Under the pieces are notes generated by a model. That model searched no databases, was not told the DNA's origin, and saw only the letters and a list, made by a program, of their open reading frames with translations. A stretch of DNA of 11,847 nt, taken from contig DASSSO010000101.1 of NCBI GenBank assembly GCA_035776735.1, positions 1-11,847 on the forward strand. Reading direction: 5' to 3'. A program made the position numbers and the translations under genes. Below, in pieces: positions 6,075 to 11,847 of this stretch. Position 1 is the stretch's first letter. Every line of letters starts with the position of its first letter. Origin of the DNA: JACDAN01 sp035776735. Its GTDB lineage: Bacteria; Actinomycetota; Thermoleophilia; Gaiellales; Gaiellaceae.

Positions 6075-8141
6075 ATGAAGGTCTTCGCCGCCACGCTCGC
6101 CGCTCTCGCCTTCCCGGCCACGGCCTGGGGCGAGGCGACCCTGGTGACGCGCGAGCTGCCGGTGGCCGGGCAGCGGACGCTCGCCGCCGCTCCGGCGCCC
6201 GAGCGCTTCAACCTCGTCGGCCTGCACTGGAAGGGACCGGGGCGGGTGCTCGTCCGCACCCGGGGCCCGGCGCGCTGGAGCGCGTGGCGCGAGGTCGAGG
6301 CGGAGCCGGAGGAGCTTCCCGACCGCGGGACGGACGAGTCCCGCCGCATGCGGGGATGGCGGCTGGGCGCGCCGCTCTGGATCGGCGAGTCGAGCCGCCT
6401 CCAGGTGCGTGTCCGCGGGCGGGTCAGCCGGCTGCGGGCGCACTACGTCTGGAGCCCCGAGGAGCGGGAGCCCTTGGGCCGGTCGCTGCAGATGGCGGGC
6501 AGCCCGCCGATCGTCAGCCGGAAGGCCTGGGGCGCCAACGAGGCGATCCGCAGGGACAACCCGGTGATCGCGAGGACGCTGACGACCGCGATCGTCCACC
6601 ACACGGCGGGCGCGGAGCCGGCGACGCCCGCCCAGTCCGCGGCAATCGTGCGGGGCGTCTACCTCTACCACGTGCGTGGCAACGGCTGGGACGACCTGGG
6701 CTACAACTTCCTCGTCGATCGGTTCGGCCAGGTCTTCGAGGGCAGGTACGGCGGGATCGAGCGGAACGTCGTCGGCGCGCATTCGCAGGGCTTCAACACG
6801 GGGTCGGTCGGGATCGCGCTGCTCGGGAACTACGCGAGCCGGTCACCGAGCCAAGCCGCACGCGCCGCGCTGGTCCGGCTGCTCGCCTGGCGGCTCGACG
6901 TCGCCCACGTGGACCCGAGGTCGAGCGCGCCGGTCGTCTCCGCGGGCAATCCCAAGTACCGGAAGGGCGTGCCGCTCTTCCTCCGCGCCGTCTCGGGCCA
7001 CAGGGACACCGGATTCACCACCTGCCCGGGCCGGCTCTACAAGGACCTCCGGACGATCGCGTCGTCCGCCGCCGGACTCGGCCTCCCCAAGCTCTACATC
7101 CCTGAGGTGGAGGGCGGACTCGGCCAGTTCGTCAGCTTCTCGGGCCGTCTCTCGACGGCGCTTCCCTGGACGGTGACGATCACCGACACGAACGGAAAGC
7201 AGGTCGCGCAGGGCTCGGGCTTCGGGACGAACGTGCAATGGACGTGGGACTCCCGCTTCGCGACGCTCCCGGGCTACCGGTGGCGGATGGCCGCCGGCCC
7301 CAACGTCCGGCCCGCGTCGGGGACGCTCGGCGCCGCCGGCCGCCCCGCGGTGATCAGCGGTGTGACCGCCGAGCCGGCGGGCTTCACGCCGAACGGCGAC
7401 GGGCGGACCGACACGACGGCGATCTCCTACGAGCTCGGCGGGACCGGAACGGTTCGCATCGACCTCCAGAACGAGCAGGGCGTGCCGCTCGCGACGCTGC
7501 AGTCGGGATCGCGGCCGGCGGGGAGGCATGTGTTCACGTGGAACGGCGCGGGCCAGCCGGACGGGCGCTACAGGATCGCGGTCGTCGCGCGCGTCGCCGG
7601 TCGGGAGGTGACGGCGACGACGGACGTCGTCCTGAGCCGCACGCTCTCGGGCTTCGGGATCGTGCCGGCGGCGATCTCGCCGAACGGCGACGGGCGCTCG
7701 GACTCGCTGACCGCCTCGTTCAACCTCGCGGCTCCGGCCTTCGCGCGGCTCGCCGTCCGCCGCGGCACGACCGACGTCGTCACGGTCTTCGACGCGCTTG
7801 CGGCGGTCGGGCCCCAGGCGATCGCCTGGCCGGGCGGGGTCCGGGACGGCGTGTACTCCGTCGCGCTCACGGTGACGGACGCTGCAGGCCCCGTCACGCA
7901 GCTCCTCCCGGTGCGCGTCGACCGGATCGCGCCGAAGCTGAGGGTCGTCAACAAGCGGCCGCTCCGGGTCTCGCTCTCGGAGCCGGCCCGGGTGACCTTT
8001 GTTGCCGACGGCGTCGCGAGCACGGTCTTCCGCCGGAAGGCGGGCGTCTTCACCGTCGTCCTCGGCCGTCCGTTCAAGAGCCTCGTCGCCTTTGCGGAGG
8101 ACCAGGCGGCGAACGTGGGGCCGCGCCTCCGCCTTCGCTAG
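6075..8141 (+). CDS. Secreted PGRP-type N-acetylmuramoyl-L-alanine amidase with FlgD-Ig-like repeats
   Basis: A 688-residue exported enzyme predicted to cut the bond between N-acetylmuramic acid and L-alanine in peptidoglycan. Residues 1-19 form a signal peptide (MKVFAATLAALAFPATAWG). Residues 40-128 are a beta-rich region with FNLVGLHWKGPGRVLVRTR and RLRAHYVWSP, seen in actinobacterial PGRP amidases. The amidase_2/PGRP domain spans about 144-330. Its zinc ligands are probably His175 (IVHHTAG), His309 (SGHRDTG) and Cys317 (TTCPG), with the eight-residue His-Cys spacing of T7 lysozyme. Tyr210 (LGYNF) matches the catalytic tyrosine region. The C-terminal part has two modules opening with FTPNGDGR (437-444) and ISPNGDGR (534-541), like FlgD-Ig or CHU_C domains, probably for wall binding or extracellular stability. 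An earlier ATG at 6015 is in frame but would put 20 non-signal residues first, so 6075 is preferred. The final four bases overlap birA tail to tail. Confidence 0.93.
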   Translation: MKVFAATLAALAFPATAWGEATLVTRELPVAGQRTLAAAPAPERFNLVGLHWKGPGRVLVRTRGPARWSAWREVEAEPEELPDRGTDESRRMRGWRLGAPLWIGESSRLQVRVRGRVSRLRAHYVWSPEEREPLGRSLQMAGSPPIVSRKAWGANEAIRRDNPVIARTLTTAIVHHTAGAEPATPAQSAAIVRGVYLYHVRGNGWDDLGYNFLVDRFGQVFEGRYGGIERNVVGAHSQGFNTGSVGIALLGNYASRSPSQAARAALVRLLAWRLDVAHVDPRSSAPVVSAGNPKYRKGVPLFLRAVSGHRDTGFTTCPGRLYKDLRTIASSAAGLGLPKLYIPEVEGGLGQFVSFSGRLSTALPWTVTITDTNGKQVAQGSGFGTNVQWTWDSRFATLPGYRWRMAAGPNVRPASGTLGAAGRPAVISGVTAEPAGFTPNGDGRTDTTAISYELGGTGTVRIDLQNEQGVPLATLQSGSRPAGRHVFTWNGAGQPDGRYRIAVVARVAGREVTATTDVVLSRTLSGFGIVPAAISPNGDGRSDSLTASFNLAAPAFARLAVRRGTTDVVTVFDALAAVGPQAIAWPGGVRDGVYSVALTVTDAAGPVTQLLPVRVDRIAPKLRVVNKRPLRVSLSEPARVTFVADGVASTVFRRKAGVFTVVLGRPFKSLVAFAEDQAANVGPRLRLR
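7387..7696 (+). repeat. Two identical 19-nt copies marking tandem PNGDGR modules
   Basis: CGCCGAACGGCGACGGGCG occurs at 7387-7405 and again at 7678-7696, 291 bp (97 codons) apart and in the same reading frame. Each copy encodes the PNGDGR loop that opens a C-terminal module of the amidase. The rest of the two modules is only loosely similar, so this is an old protein-domain duplication with a constrained motif. It does not look like a recent DNA repeat. Confidence 0.6.
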
Positions 8142-8743
8142 CGGGCGTTCCACGCGTCGTAGCGGCGCTCGAGCTCGAGCAGGATCGCCGCCAGCAGCTG
8201 CGCGCGGTCGACGGGCGTCCCGAGCTCGGCGAGGAGCGACGTCGGCTCTACGTCGACGTCAGCCGGAAGGTCCTCGGGAGCGACGTTGACGTTGATCCCG
8301 ATGCCGAGGACGACCCGTCCCTCGCGGGCCTCCGCGAGGATCCCGGCGAGCTTCCGACCGTCGAGGAGCAGGTCGTTCGGGAGCTTGATCTCAGGCGCGA
8401 GGCTCGTCACCAGGTGAATCGCCTCCGCCGCGGCCACGCCGGCGACGATCGAGAGCTCGGGGAGCCGGGCCGTCTCGACCGCAGGGCGGAGGTTCACCGA
8501 GAAGAGCAGGCTCGTCCCCGGCGCCGCGAACCAGGAACGGCCGAGCCGGCCCCGCCCGGCCGTCTGCTCGTCCGTTGCGACGACGGCCCCCTCGGGCGCC
8601 TCCGAAGCCAGCTCGCGCTGCGTGGAGCCGCACCGCTCGAGATAGCGGTAGGGACGGCCGAAACGGCCCTCCAGCAGTGGCTCCACATGCTCGGGGAGCA
8701 GGGAGTCCCGAGGCTTCCTCGCATCACTAGACTCATCCCGCAC
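8138..8743 (-). CDS. birA: Biotin--[acetyl-CoA carboxylase] ligase, HTH-less (group I type)
   Basis: A 201-residue biotin protein ligase. It activates biotin with ATP and attaches it to the biotin carboxyl carrier protein of acetyl-CoA carboxylase and related carboxylases. CGSTQRELA (38-46) precedes the biotin/ATP loop TAGRGRLGRSW (61-71). The catalytic KWPND motif appears as KLPND (120-124), followed by GRKLAGILAE (129-138) and GIGINVN (147-153). The N-terminal DNA-binding domain of E. coli BirA is absent, so it should not be a repressor. GTG 8743 is favoured because AGGGAGG lies four bases upstream on the minus strand. GTG 8686 would also keep the catalytic domain and gives 182 residues. 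The short C-terminal domain of many ligases also seems missing. The placement beside fatty acid synthesis genes suits its role in malonyl-CoA supply. Confidence 0.9.
   Translation of the reverse strand: MRDESSDARKPRDSLLPEHVEPLLEGRFGRPYRYLERCGSTQRELASEAPEGAVVATDEQTAGRGRLGRSWFAAPGTSLLFSVNLRPAVETARLPELSIVAGVAAAEAIHLVTSLAPEIKLPNDLLLDGRKLAGILAEAREGRVVLGIGINVNVAPEDLPADVDVEPTSLLAELGTPVDRAQLLAAILLELERRYDAWNAR
8728..8733 (+). promoter_or_regulatory. Candidate -10 box for the fab operon
   Basis: TAGACT fits the TANNNT -10 form and lies ten bases before the fabZ GTG. A start at about G8740 would leave a leader of only four bases, which would explain why fabZ has no Shine-Dalgarno. Just upstream are two small dyads: GGGAGTCCC (8701-8709) and CGAGG-CTT-CCTCG (8709-8721). 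They could be an operator, but they may be chance in GC-rich DNA that also codes for the BirA N-terminus. No good -35 is visible. Confidence 0.25.
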
Positions 8744-9175
8744 GTGGCCTCCCTGACGAAGCAAGAGATCGAGGCGATCCTGCCTCACCGCGACCCGTTC
8801 CTGCTCCTCGACGAGGTCATCGAGCTCCGGCCGGGGGAGAAGGTCGTCGCCCGGAAGCAGGTGCGGCCCGACGAGTGGTACCTCTCGGGGCACTTTCCGG
8901 GCCGCCCGATCATGCCGGGCGTGCTCATCGTCGAGGCGATGGCGCAGGCGGGCGCCGTCGCGGTGCTCTCGGAGGAGGAGAACCGCGGGAAGCTCGCGCT
9001 GTTCGCGGGGATCGACGGTGTCCGGTTCAAGCGGGTCGTGGAGCCCGGCGACGAGCTCGAGCTGACCTGCGAGCTGGAGCGCGTGCGCGGGCCGATCGGC
9101 CGCGGCAAGGCGACGGCCACCGTGGACGGCGCGCTCGCCGCGCGCGGGACCCTCACCTTCGCGGTCGAGCAGTGA
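8744..9175 (+). CDS. fabZ: 3-hydroxyacyl-[acyl-carrier-protein] dehydratase
   Basis: A 143-residue hot-dog fold dehydratase of standard FabZ length. It removes water from beta-hydroxyacyl-ACP in each round of type II fatty acid elongation, in the cytoplasm. ILPHRDPFLLLDEV (12-25) is the classic opening. The active site is GHFPGRPIMPGVLIVEAMAQ (49-68), with catalytic His50 and Glu64. The FAGIDGVRFKR stretch (87-97) and the C-terminal strands complete the fold. GTG 8744 is chosen because no ATG or TTG lies upstream in frame and the catalytic fold begins within 12 residues. It lacks a Shine-Dalgarno. It is the first gene of the fab operon and lies directly back to back with birA. The Gly in GRPIMPG and the short N-terminus favour FabZ over FabA. 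Confidence 0.96.
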   Translation: MASLTKQEIEAILPHRDPFLLLDEVIELRPGEKVVARKQVRPDEWYLSGHFPGRPIMPGVLIVEAMAQAGAVAVLSEEENRGKLALFAGIDGVRFKRVVEPGDELELTCELERVRGPIGRGKATATVDGALAARGTLTFAVEQ

Positions 9176-10170
9176 TCGGTCAGGCCAACGGCGCACCCGT
9201 GTCGATCACGGGCCTCGGCACCTACGCACCCGAGCGCGTCCTGACGAACGACGAGCTGGCCGAGATCGTCGACACCTCGGACGAGTGGATCACAGAGCGC
9301 ACCGGCATCAAGGAGCGCCGGATCGCCGCGCCGGAGCAGGCCATGACCGATCTCGCCCTGCCCGCGGCGCGCCAGGCGCTCGAGCGCGCCGGGGTGGAGC
9401 CGGAGGAGATCGACCTGATCATCGTCGCGACGGTCACGCCGGACATGATGTTCCCGACCACGGGATCACTTCTCGGTGATCTCCTGCCGGCTCCCAAGGC
9501 GGCGGCGTACGACCTGCTCGCGGGCTGCACGGGATTCGTCTACGCGCTGGCGCAGGCCCATTCGATGGTCTCCTCCGGGCTGGCGCACAAGGCGCTCGTC
9601 GTGGGTGGCGACGTCCTGTCGAAGATCCTGGACTGGACCGACCGCTCGACGCTCGTGCTGTTCGGCGACGGCGCAGGCGCGGTCGTGCTCGAGCGGGTCG
9701 AGGAAGGCGGCTTCATCGGCTTCGAGCTGGGCGCCGACGGCGGTGGTGGCCAGCACCTCTGGTTGCCGGGTAGCGGCTCGCGGGCGTTCGACAACCCCGA
9801 CAAGCTCGTGAAGATGAACGGCCGCGAGGTCTTCAAGTTTGCGACCCGGGTGATGGTCTCCTCGGCGGAGGCGCTCCTCGACGAGGTCGGCCGCACGATC
9901 GACGAAGTCGACGTGTACGTGCCGCATCAAGCGAACACCCGGATCATCGACTACGCGGCGAGGAAGCTCGGAATCCCGGATGATCGGGTGGTCGTGAACG
10001 TGGACAGATACGGGAATACGTCCTCTGGGTCGATCCCCCTGGCGCTTGCCGACGCGGACGCGGACGGCCGTCTCCAGGACGGCTCGCTCGTCCTGATGAC
10101 CGGGATGGGCGCGGGGCTGACGTGGGGCTCCGCCCTGATCGAGTGGACGGCGAACGGGAGGACGAGATGA
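9172..10170 (+). CDS. fabH: Beta-ketoacyl-ACP synthase III
   Basis: A 332-residue KAS III. It starts fatty acid chains by condensing an acyl-CoA primer with malonyl-ACP, releasing CO2. The Cys-His-Asn triad is Cys119 (LAGCTGFVYAL), His252 (VPHQANTRI) and Asn282 (YGNTSSGSIP). The opening SITGLGTYAPERVLTNDEL and DTSDEWITERTGIKERRI are also typical of FabH. The late part contains FGDGAGAVVLE. GTG 9172 overlaps the fabZ stop by four bases (GTGA), a signature of translational coupling. No nearby ATG gives the right N-terminus. The primer preference (acetyl-CoA or branched acyl-CoA) cannot be read from the sequence. Confidence 0.97.
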   Translation: MIGQANGAPVSITGLGTYAPERVLTNDELAEIVDTSDEWITERTGIKERRIAAPEQAMTDLALPAARQALERAGVEPEEIDLIIVATVTPDMMFPTTGSLLGDLLPAPKAAAYDLLAGCTGFVYALAQAHSMVSSGLAHKALVVGGDVLSKILDWTDRSTLVLFGDGAGAVVLERVEEGGFIGFELGADGGGGQHLWLPGSGSRAFDNPDKLVKMNGREVFKFATRVMVSSAEALLDEVGRTIDEVDVYVPHQANTRIIDYAARKLGIPDDRVVVNVDRYGNTSSGSIPLALADADADGRLQDGSLVLMTGMGAGLTWGSALIEWTANGRTR

Positions 10171-11084
10171 CCAAGGTTGCTTTCTGTTTCCCCGGCCAGG
10201 GGTCGCTGGAGGAGGGGATGGGCCGCGAGATCGCGCTCGCGGTTCCGGAGGCGATGGAGGTGTACCGGATCGGGAGCGACGCTTCTGGCCTCGACCTGCA
10301 GAGGCTCTGCTTCGACTCGCCGATCAACGACCTCGTGAAGACGGAGGTGCAGCAGCCGGCGCTCGTCGCGACCAGCCTCGCCGTGTTGGCGGCGCTTCGC
10401 GCGCGCGGGATCGCCCCCGACTACGTCGTCGGCCACTCGGTCGGCGAGTTTGCGGCGATCGCGGCCGCGAATTCGATCGACACGGCGGAGGCGATCGGCC
10501 TCGTGCGCGAGCGCGGGCTCGCGATGGCGGAGGCCGCCCGGGAGAGCGACGGGACGATGGCGGCGATTCTCGGCCTCGACGACGAGGTCGTCGAGGCGCT
10601 GTGCGCGGAGATCGAGGGCGTCTGGCCGGCGAACTACAACTGCCCCGGCCAGATCGTCGTCTCCGGCGAGGAGGGCGCGGTCGAGAAGCTGATCGCCAAG
10701 GCCACTGGGCTCGGCGCCCGCCGCGCCGTCAAGCTCAAGGTCTCGGGCGCATTCCACAGCCCGCTCGTCGAGAAGGCGGCCGAGATGCTGAAGCCGGCAG
10801 TGGAGCGCGTCCGCTTCAGCGACCCGGTCGCGCCGTTCATGTCCACCGTCACGGCGAGGATCGAGCCGGCGCAGCGGATGGCCGGGCTGCTCGTGAACCA
10901 GGTGACGGCGCCGGTGAAGTTCACGCAGGCCGCCCAGGGGCTGGTGAAGGAGGGCGCGAAGACGTTCGTCGAGGTCGGGCCCGGCAACGTCCTCTCCGGT
11001 TTACTGAAGAGGATCGACAAGACCGTGAAGGCCGTGTCCGTGAACAATCTGGCCGGCCTGAAGAAGGTCGAAGAGTCGATCTAG
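10167..11084 (+). CDS. fabD: Malonyl-CoA:ACP transacylase
   Basis: A 305-residue enzyme that transfers malonyl from CoA to acyl carrier protein, supplying extender units for FabH and FabF. FPGQGS (8-13) carries the oxyanion-hole Gln11, and the nucleophile is Ser91 in GHSVGEFAA. Arg116 (VRERGLAM) binds the malonyl carboxylate. His197 (SGAFHSPL) is the catalytic base, and Gln246 matches the conserved late Gln. The family ending VEVGPGNVLSGLLKR is at 268-282. ATG 10167 overlaps the fabH stop as ATGA, with GGGAGG at 10156-10161 as ribosome binding site. An earlier in-frame ATG at 10122 would add 15 non-family residues and is rejected. Confidence 0.97.
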   Translation: MTKVAFCFPGQGSLEEGMGREIALAVPEAMEVYRIGSDASGLDLQRLCFDSPINDLVKTEVQQPALVATSLAVLAALRARGIAPDYVVGHSVGEFAAIAAANSIDTAEAIGLVRERGLAMAEAARESDGTMAAILGLDDEVVEALCAEIEGVWPANYNCPGQIVVSGEEGAVEKLIAKATGLGARRAVKLKVSGAFHSPLVEKAAEMLKPAVERVRFSDPVAPFMSTVTARIEPAQRMAGLLVNQVTAPVKFTQAAQGLVKEGAKTFVEVGPGNVLSGLLKRIDKTVKAVSVNNLAGLKKVEESI

Positions 11085-11088
11085 GGTC

Positions 11089-11817
11089 GTGCCCGAGTTC
11101 TGCTCCCTCGAAGGCCGCACGGCCCTCGTCACCGGCGGGTCGCGCGGGATCGGCAAGGCGATCGCAGCCGAGCTGGCGGCGGCGGGGGCGTCCGTCGTCG
11201 TCGCCTATCGCGCGGGAGCGGAGGAGGCGGAGGCGGTCGCATCCGAGATCGGCGGCCGGGCAGTCCAGGCGGACGTCTCGCAGACCGAGGATGCGAAGCG
11301 GCTCGTGGAGGAGGCGGGCGACCTCGACATCCTCGTGAACAACGCGGGTGTCACCCGCGACGGGCTGATCGCGCGGATGCCGGACGAGGACTGGCAGGTC
11401 GTGCTCGAGACGAACCTCGGCGGGACCTTCAACACCTGCCGCGCCGCGGCCCGGGGGATGATGCGGCGCCGGGGCGGCGCGATCGTCAACGTCTCCAGCA
11501 TCGTCGGGCTGCACGGGAACCCCGGGCAGACGAACTACTCGGCATCGAAGGCCGGGATCATCGGCTTCACGAAGGCCCTCGCCCGCGAGCTCGGCAGCCG
11601 CGGGGTGCGAGCGAACGTCGTCGCGCCGGGGTACATCTCGACGCGGCTGACGACCGAGCTCCCGGAGGAGCTCCAGAACGCGATGCTTGCGAACACGCCG
11701 CTGGGTCGCTTCGGCGAGCCGGAGGACGTCGCCGGCGCCGTGCGGTTCCTCTGCTCGGACGCGGCATCATTCGTGACCGGCGAGGTGCTGCTGGTCGACG
11801 GGGGGCTGGGGATGTGA
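11089..11817 (+). CDS. fabG: 3-oxoacyl-[acyl-carrier-protein] reductase
   Basis: A 242-residue short-chain dehydrogenase/reductase that reduces beta-ketoacyl-ACP to beta-hydroxyacyl-ACP with NADPH. The Rossmann loop is TGGSRGIGKAI (15-25) and NNAGV is at 84-88. The catalytic tetrad is Asn109, Ser137 (NVSSIVG), Tyr150 and Lys154 (YSASK). PGYISTRLT and VTGEVLLVDGG at the C-terminus are typical FabG motifs. The start is GTG 11089, four bases after the fabD stop. There is no strong Shine-Dalgarno, so coupling to fabD is likely. The operon position between fabD and fabF supports FabG over the many other SDR enzymes. Confidence 0.96.
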   Translation: MPEFCSLEGRTALVTGGSRGIGKAIAAELAAAGASVVVAYRAGAEEAEAVASEIGGRAVQADVSQTEDAKRLVEEAGDLDILVNNAGVTRDGLIARMPDEDWQVVLETNLGGTFNTCRAAARGMMRRRGGAIVNVSSIVGLHGNPGQTNYSASKAGIIGFTKALARELGSRGVRANVVAPGYISTRLTTELPEELQNAMLANTPLGRFGEPEDVAGAVRFLCSDAASFVTGEVLLVDGGLGM

Positions 11818-11847
11818 TGAGCATGAACGGGCGCAGACGAGTCGTCA
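11817..11847 (+). CDS. fabF: Beta-ketoacyl-ACP synthase II, N-terminal start (partial)
   Basis: Only about ten codons are present before the window ends, reading MSMNGRRRVV. FabF/KAS II proteins commonly open with a few residues, then Arg-rich RRVVVTG. That opening and the position straight after fabG make fabF the likely identity, but most of the evidence is context. The ATG at 11817 overlaps the fabG stop by one base (TGATG). A second in-frame ATG at 11823 could be the real start. Confidence 0.7.
   Translation, partial: MSMNGRRRVV

Noticed and set aside
6843..8153. 436-codon minus-strand open frame opposite the amidase
   Set aside because: Low-complexity Arg/Asp/Val composition and no recognisable motif; it is the antisense shadow of a GC-rich gene.
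8656..8668. Inverted repeat GGCCG-AAA-CGGCC
   Set aside because: It lies inside birA coding sequence, has no T-run, and short GC palindromes are expected often at this base composition.
7238..8743. Long plus-strand open frame upstream of fabZ
   Set aside because: It overlaps the amidase in another frame and then birA antisense. Only the part from GTG 8744 encodes FabZ.
8744..9196. N-terminal extension of birA on the minus strand through fabZ
   Set aside because: The frame stays open, but the translation is antisense to fabZ and unrelated to biotin ligases; the catalytic domain begins near residue 28 of the shorter form.
1..11847. Mobile elements, CRISPR arrays, tRNA or rRNA genes, defence systems
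   Set aside because: Almost every base is accounted for by housekeeping genes; the only spacers over 20 bp are 2699-2822 and 6006-6074. I saw no transposase, integrase, spaced direct-repeat array or tRNA-like fold.

Overview
This is an ordinary, gene-dense chromosomal core region of a high-GC bacterium. My best inference is a deep-branching actinobacterium, perhaps Thermoleophilia (Gaiellales or Solirubrobacterales). The reasons are strong GC bias at third codon positions, many GTG starts, a gyrB-gyrA pair, and a secreted PGRP-type amidase with an actinobacterial-looking N-terminal region. The class-level placement is a judgement from gene content and could be wrong.

Left part (1-3131, + strand): the 3' end of gyrB overlaps a complete gyrA by 8 nt. 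A short hairpin plus T-run, probably a terminator, follows gyrA. Then comes a small HTH-only MerR-like gene with its own candidate promoter and a good ribosome binding site.

Middle, minus strand (3121-6005): a compact three-gene operon is transcribed leftwards. It encodes a full-length NfeD membrane protease (ClpP-like serine protease, membrane segments, OB-fold), a slipin/stomatin partner, and a compact GalT/HIT-like nucleotidyltransferase. The GalT-like gene meets the MerR-like gene tail to tail with an 11-nt overlap. The GalT-like protein keeps the H-x-H-x-Q active site. It appears to lack the second Cys pair usual in GalT, and it probably starts at a CTG overlapping the slipin stop codon.

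Middle, plus strand (6075-8141): a secreted zinc amidase with an N-terminal beta-rich region, a PGRP/amidase_2 catalytic domain, and two C-terminal repeats carrying a PNGDGR motif that resemble FlgD-Ig or CHU_C modules. It diverges from nfeD across a 69-bp spacer.

Right part (8138-11847): birA (HTH-less biotin ligase) on the minus strand lies back to back with a type II fatty acid synthesis operon on the plus strand, fabZ-fabH-fabD-fabG-fabF (fabF cut by the window edge). The likely birA and fabZ start codons are the two halves of one CACGTG palindrome. The fab genes are packed with 1-4 nt overlaps or a 4-nt gap, so translation is probably coupled. acpP is missing from its usual place between fabG and fabF. 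BirA fits the neighbourhood because it biotinylates acetyl-CoA carboxylase, which makes the malonyl-CoA that FabD uses.

I found no mobile elements, CRISPR arrays, tRNA or rRNA genes, and nothing that clearly amounts to a new system. The most worthwhile leads are the third gene of the NfeD-slipin operon, the zero-gap birA/fabZ start arrangement, the absent acpP, and the gyrA-linked mini-MerR protein.
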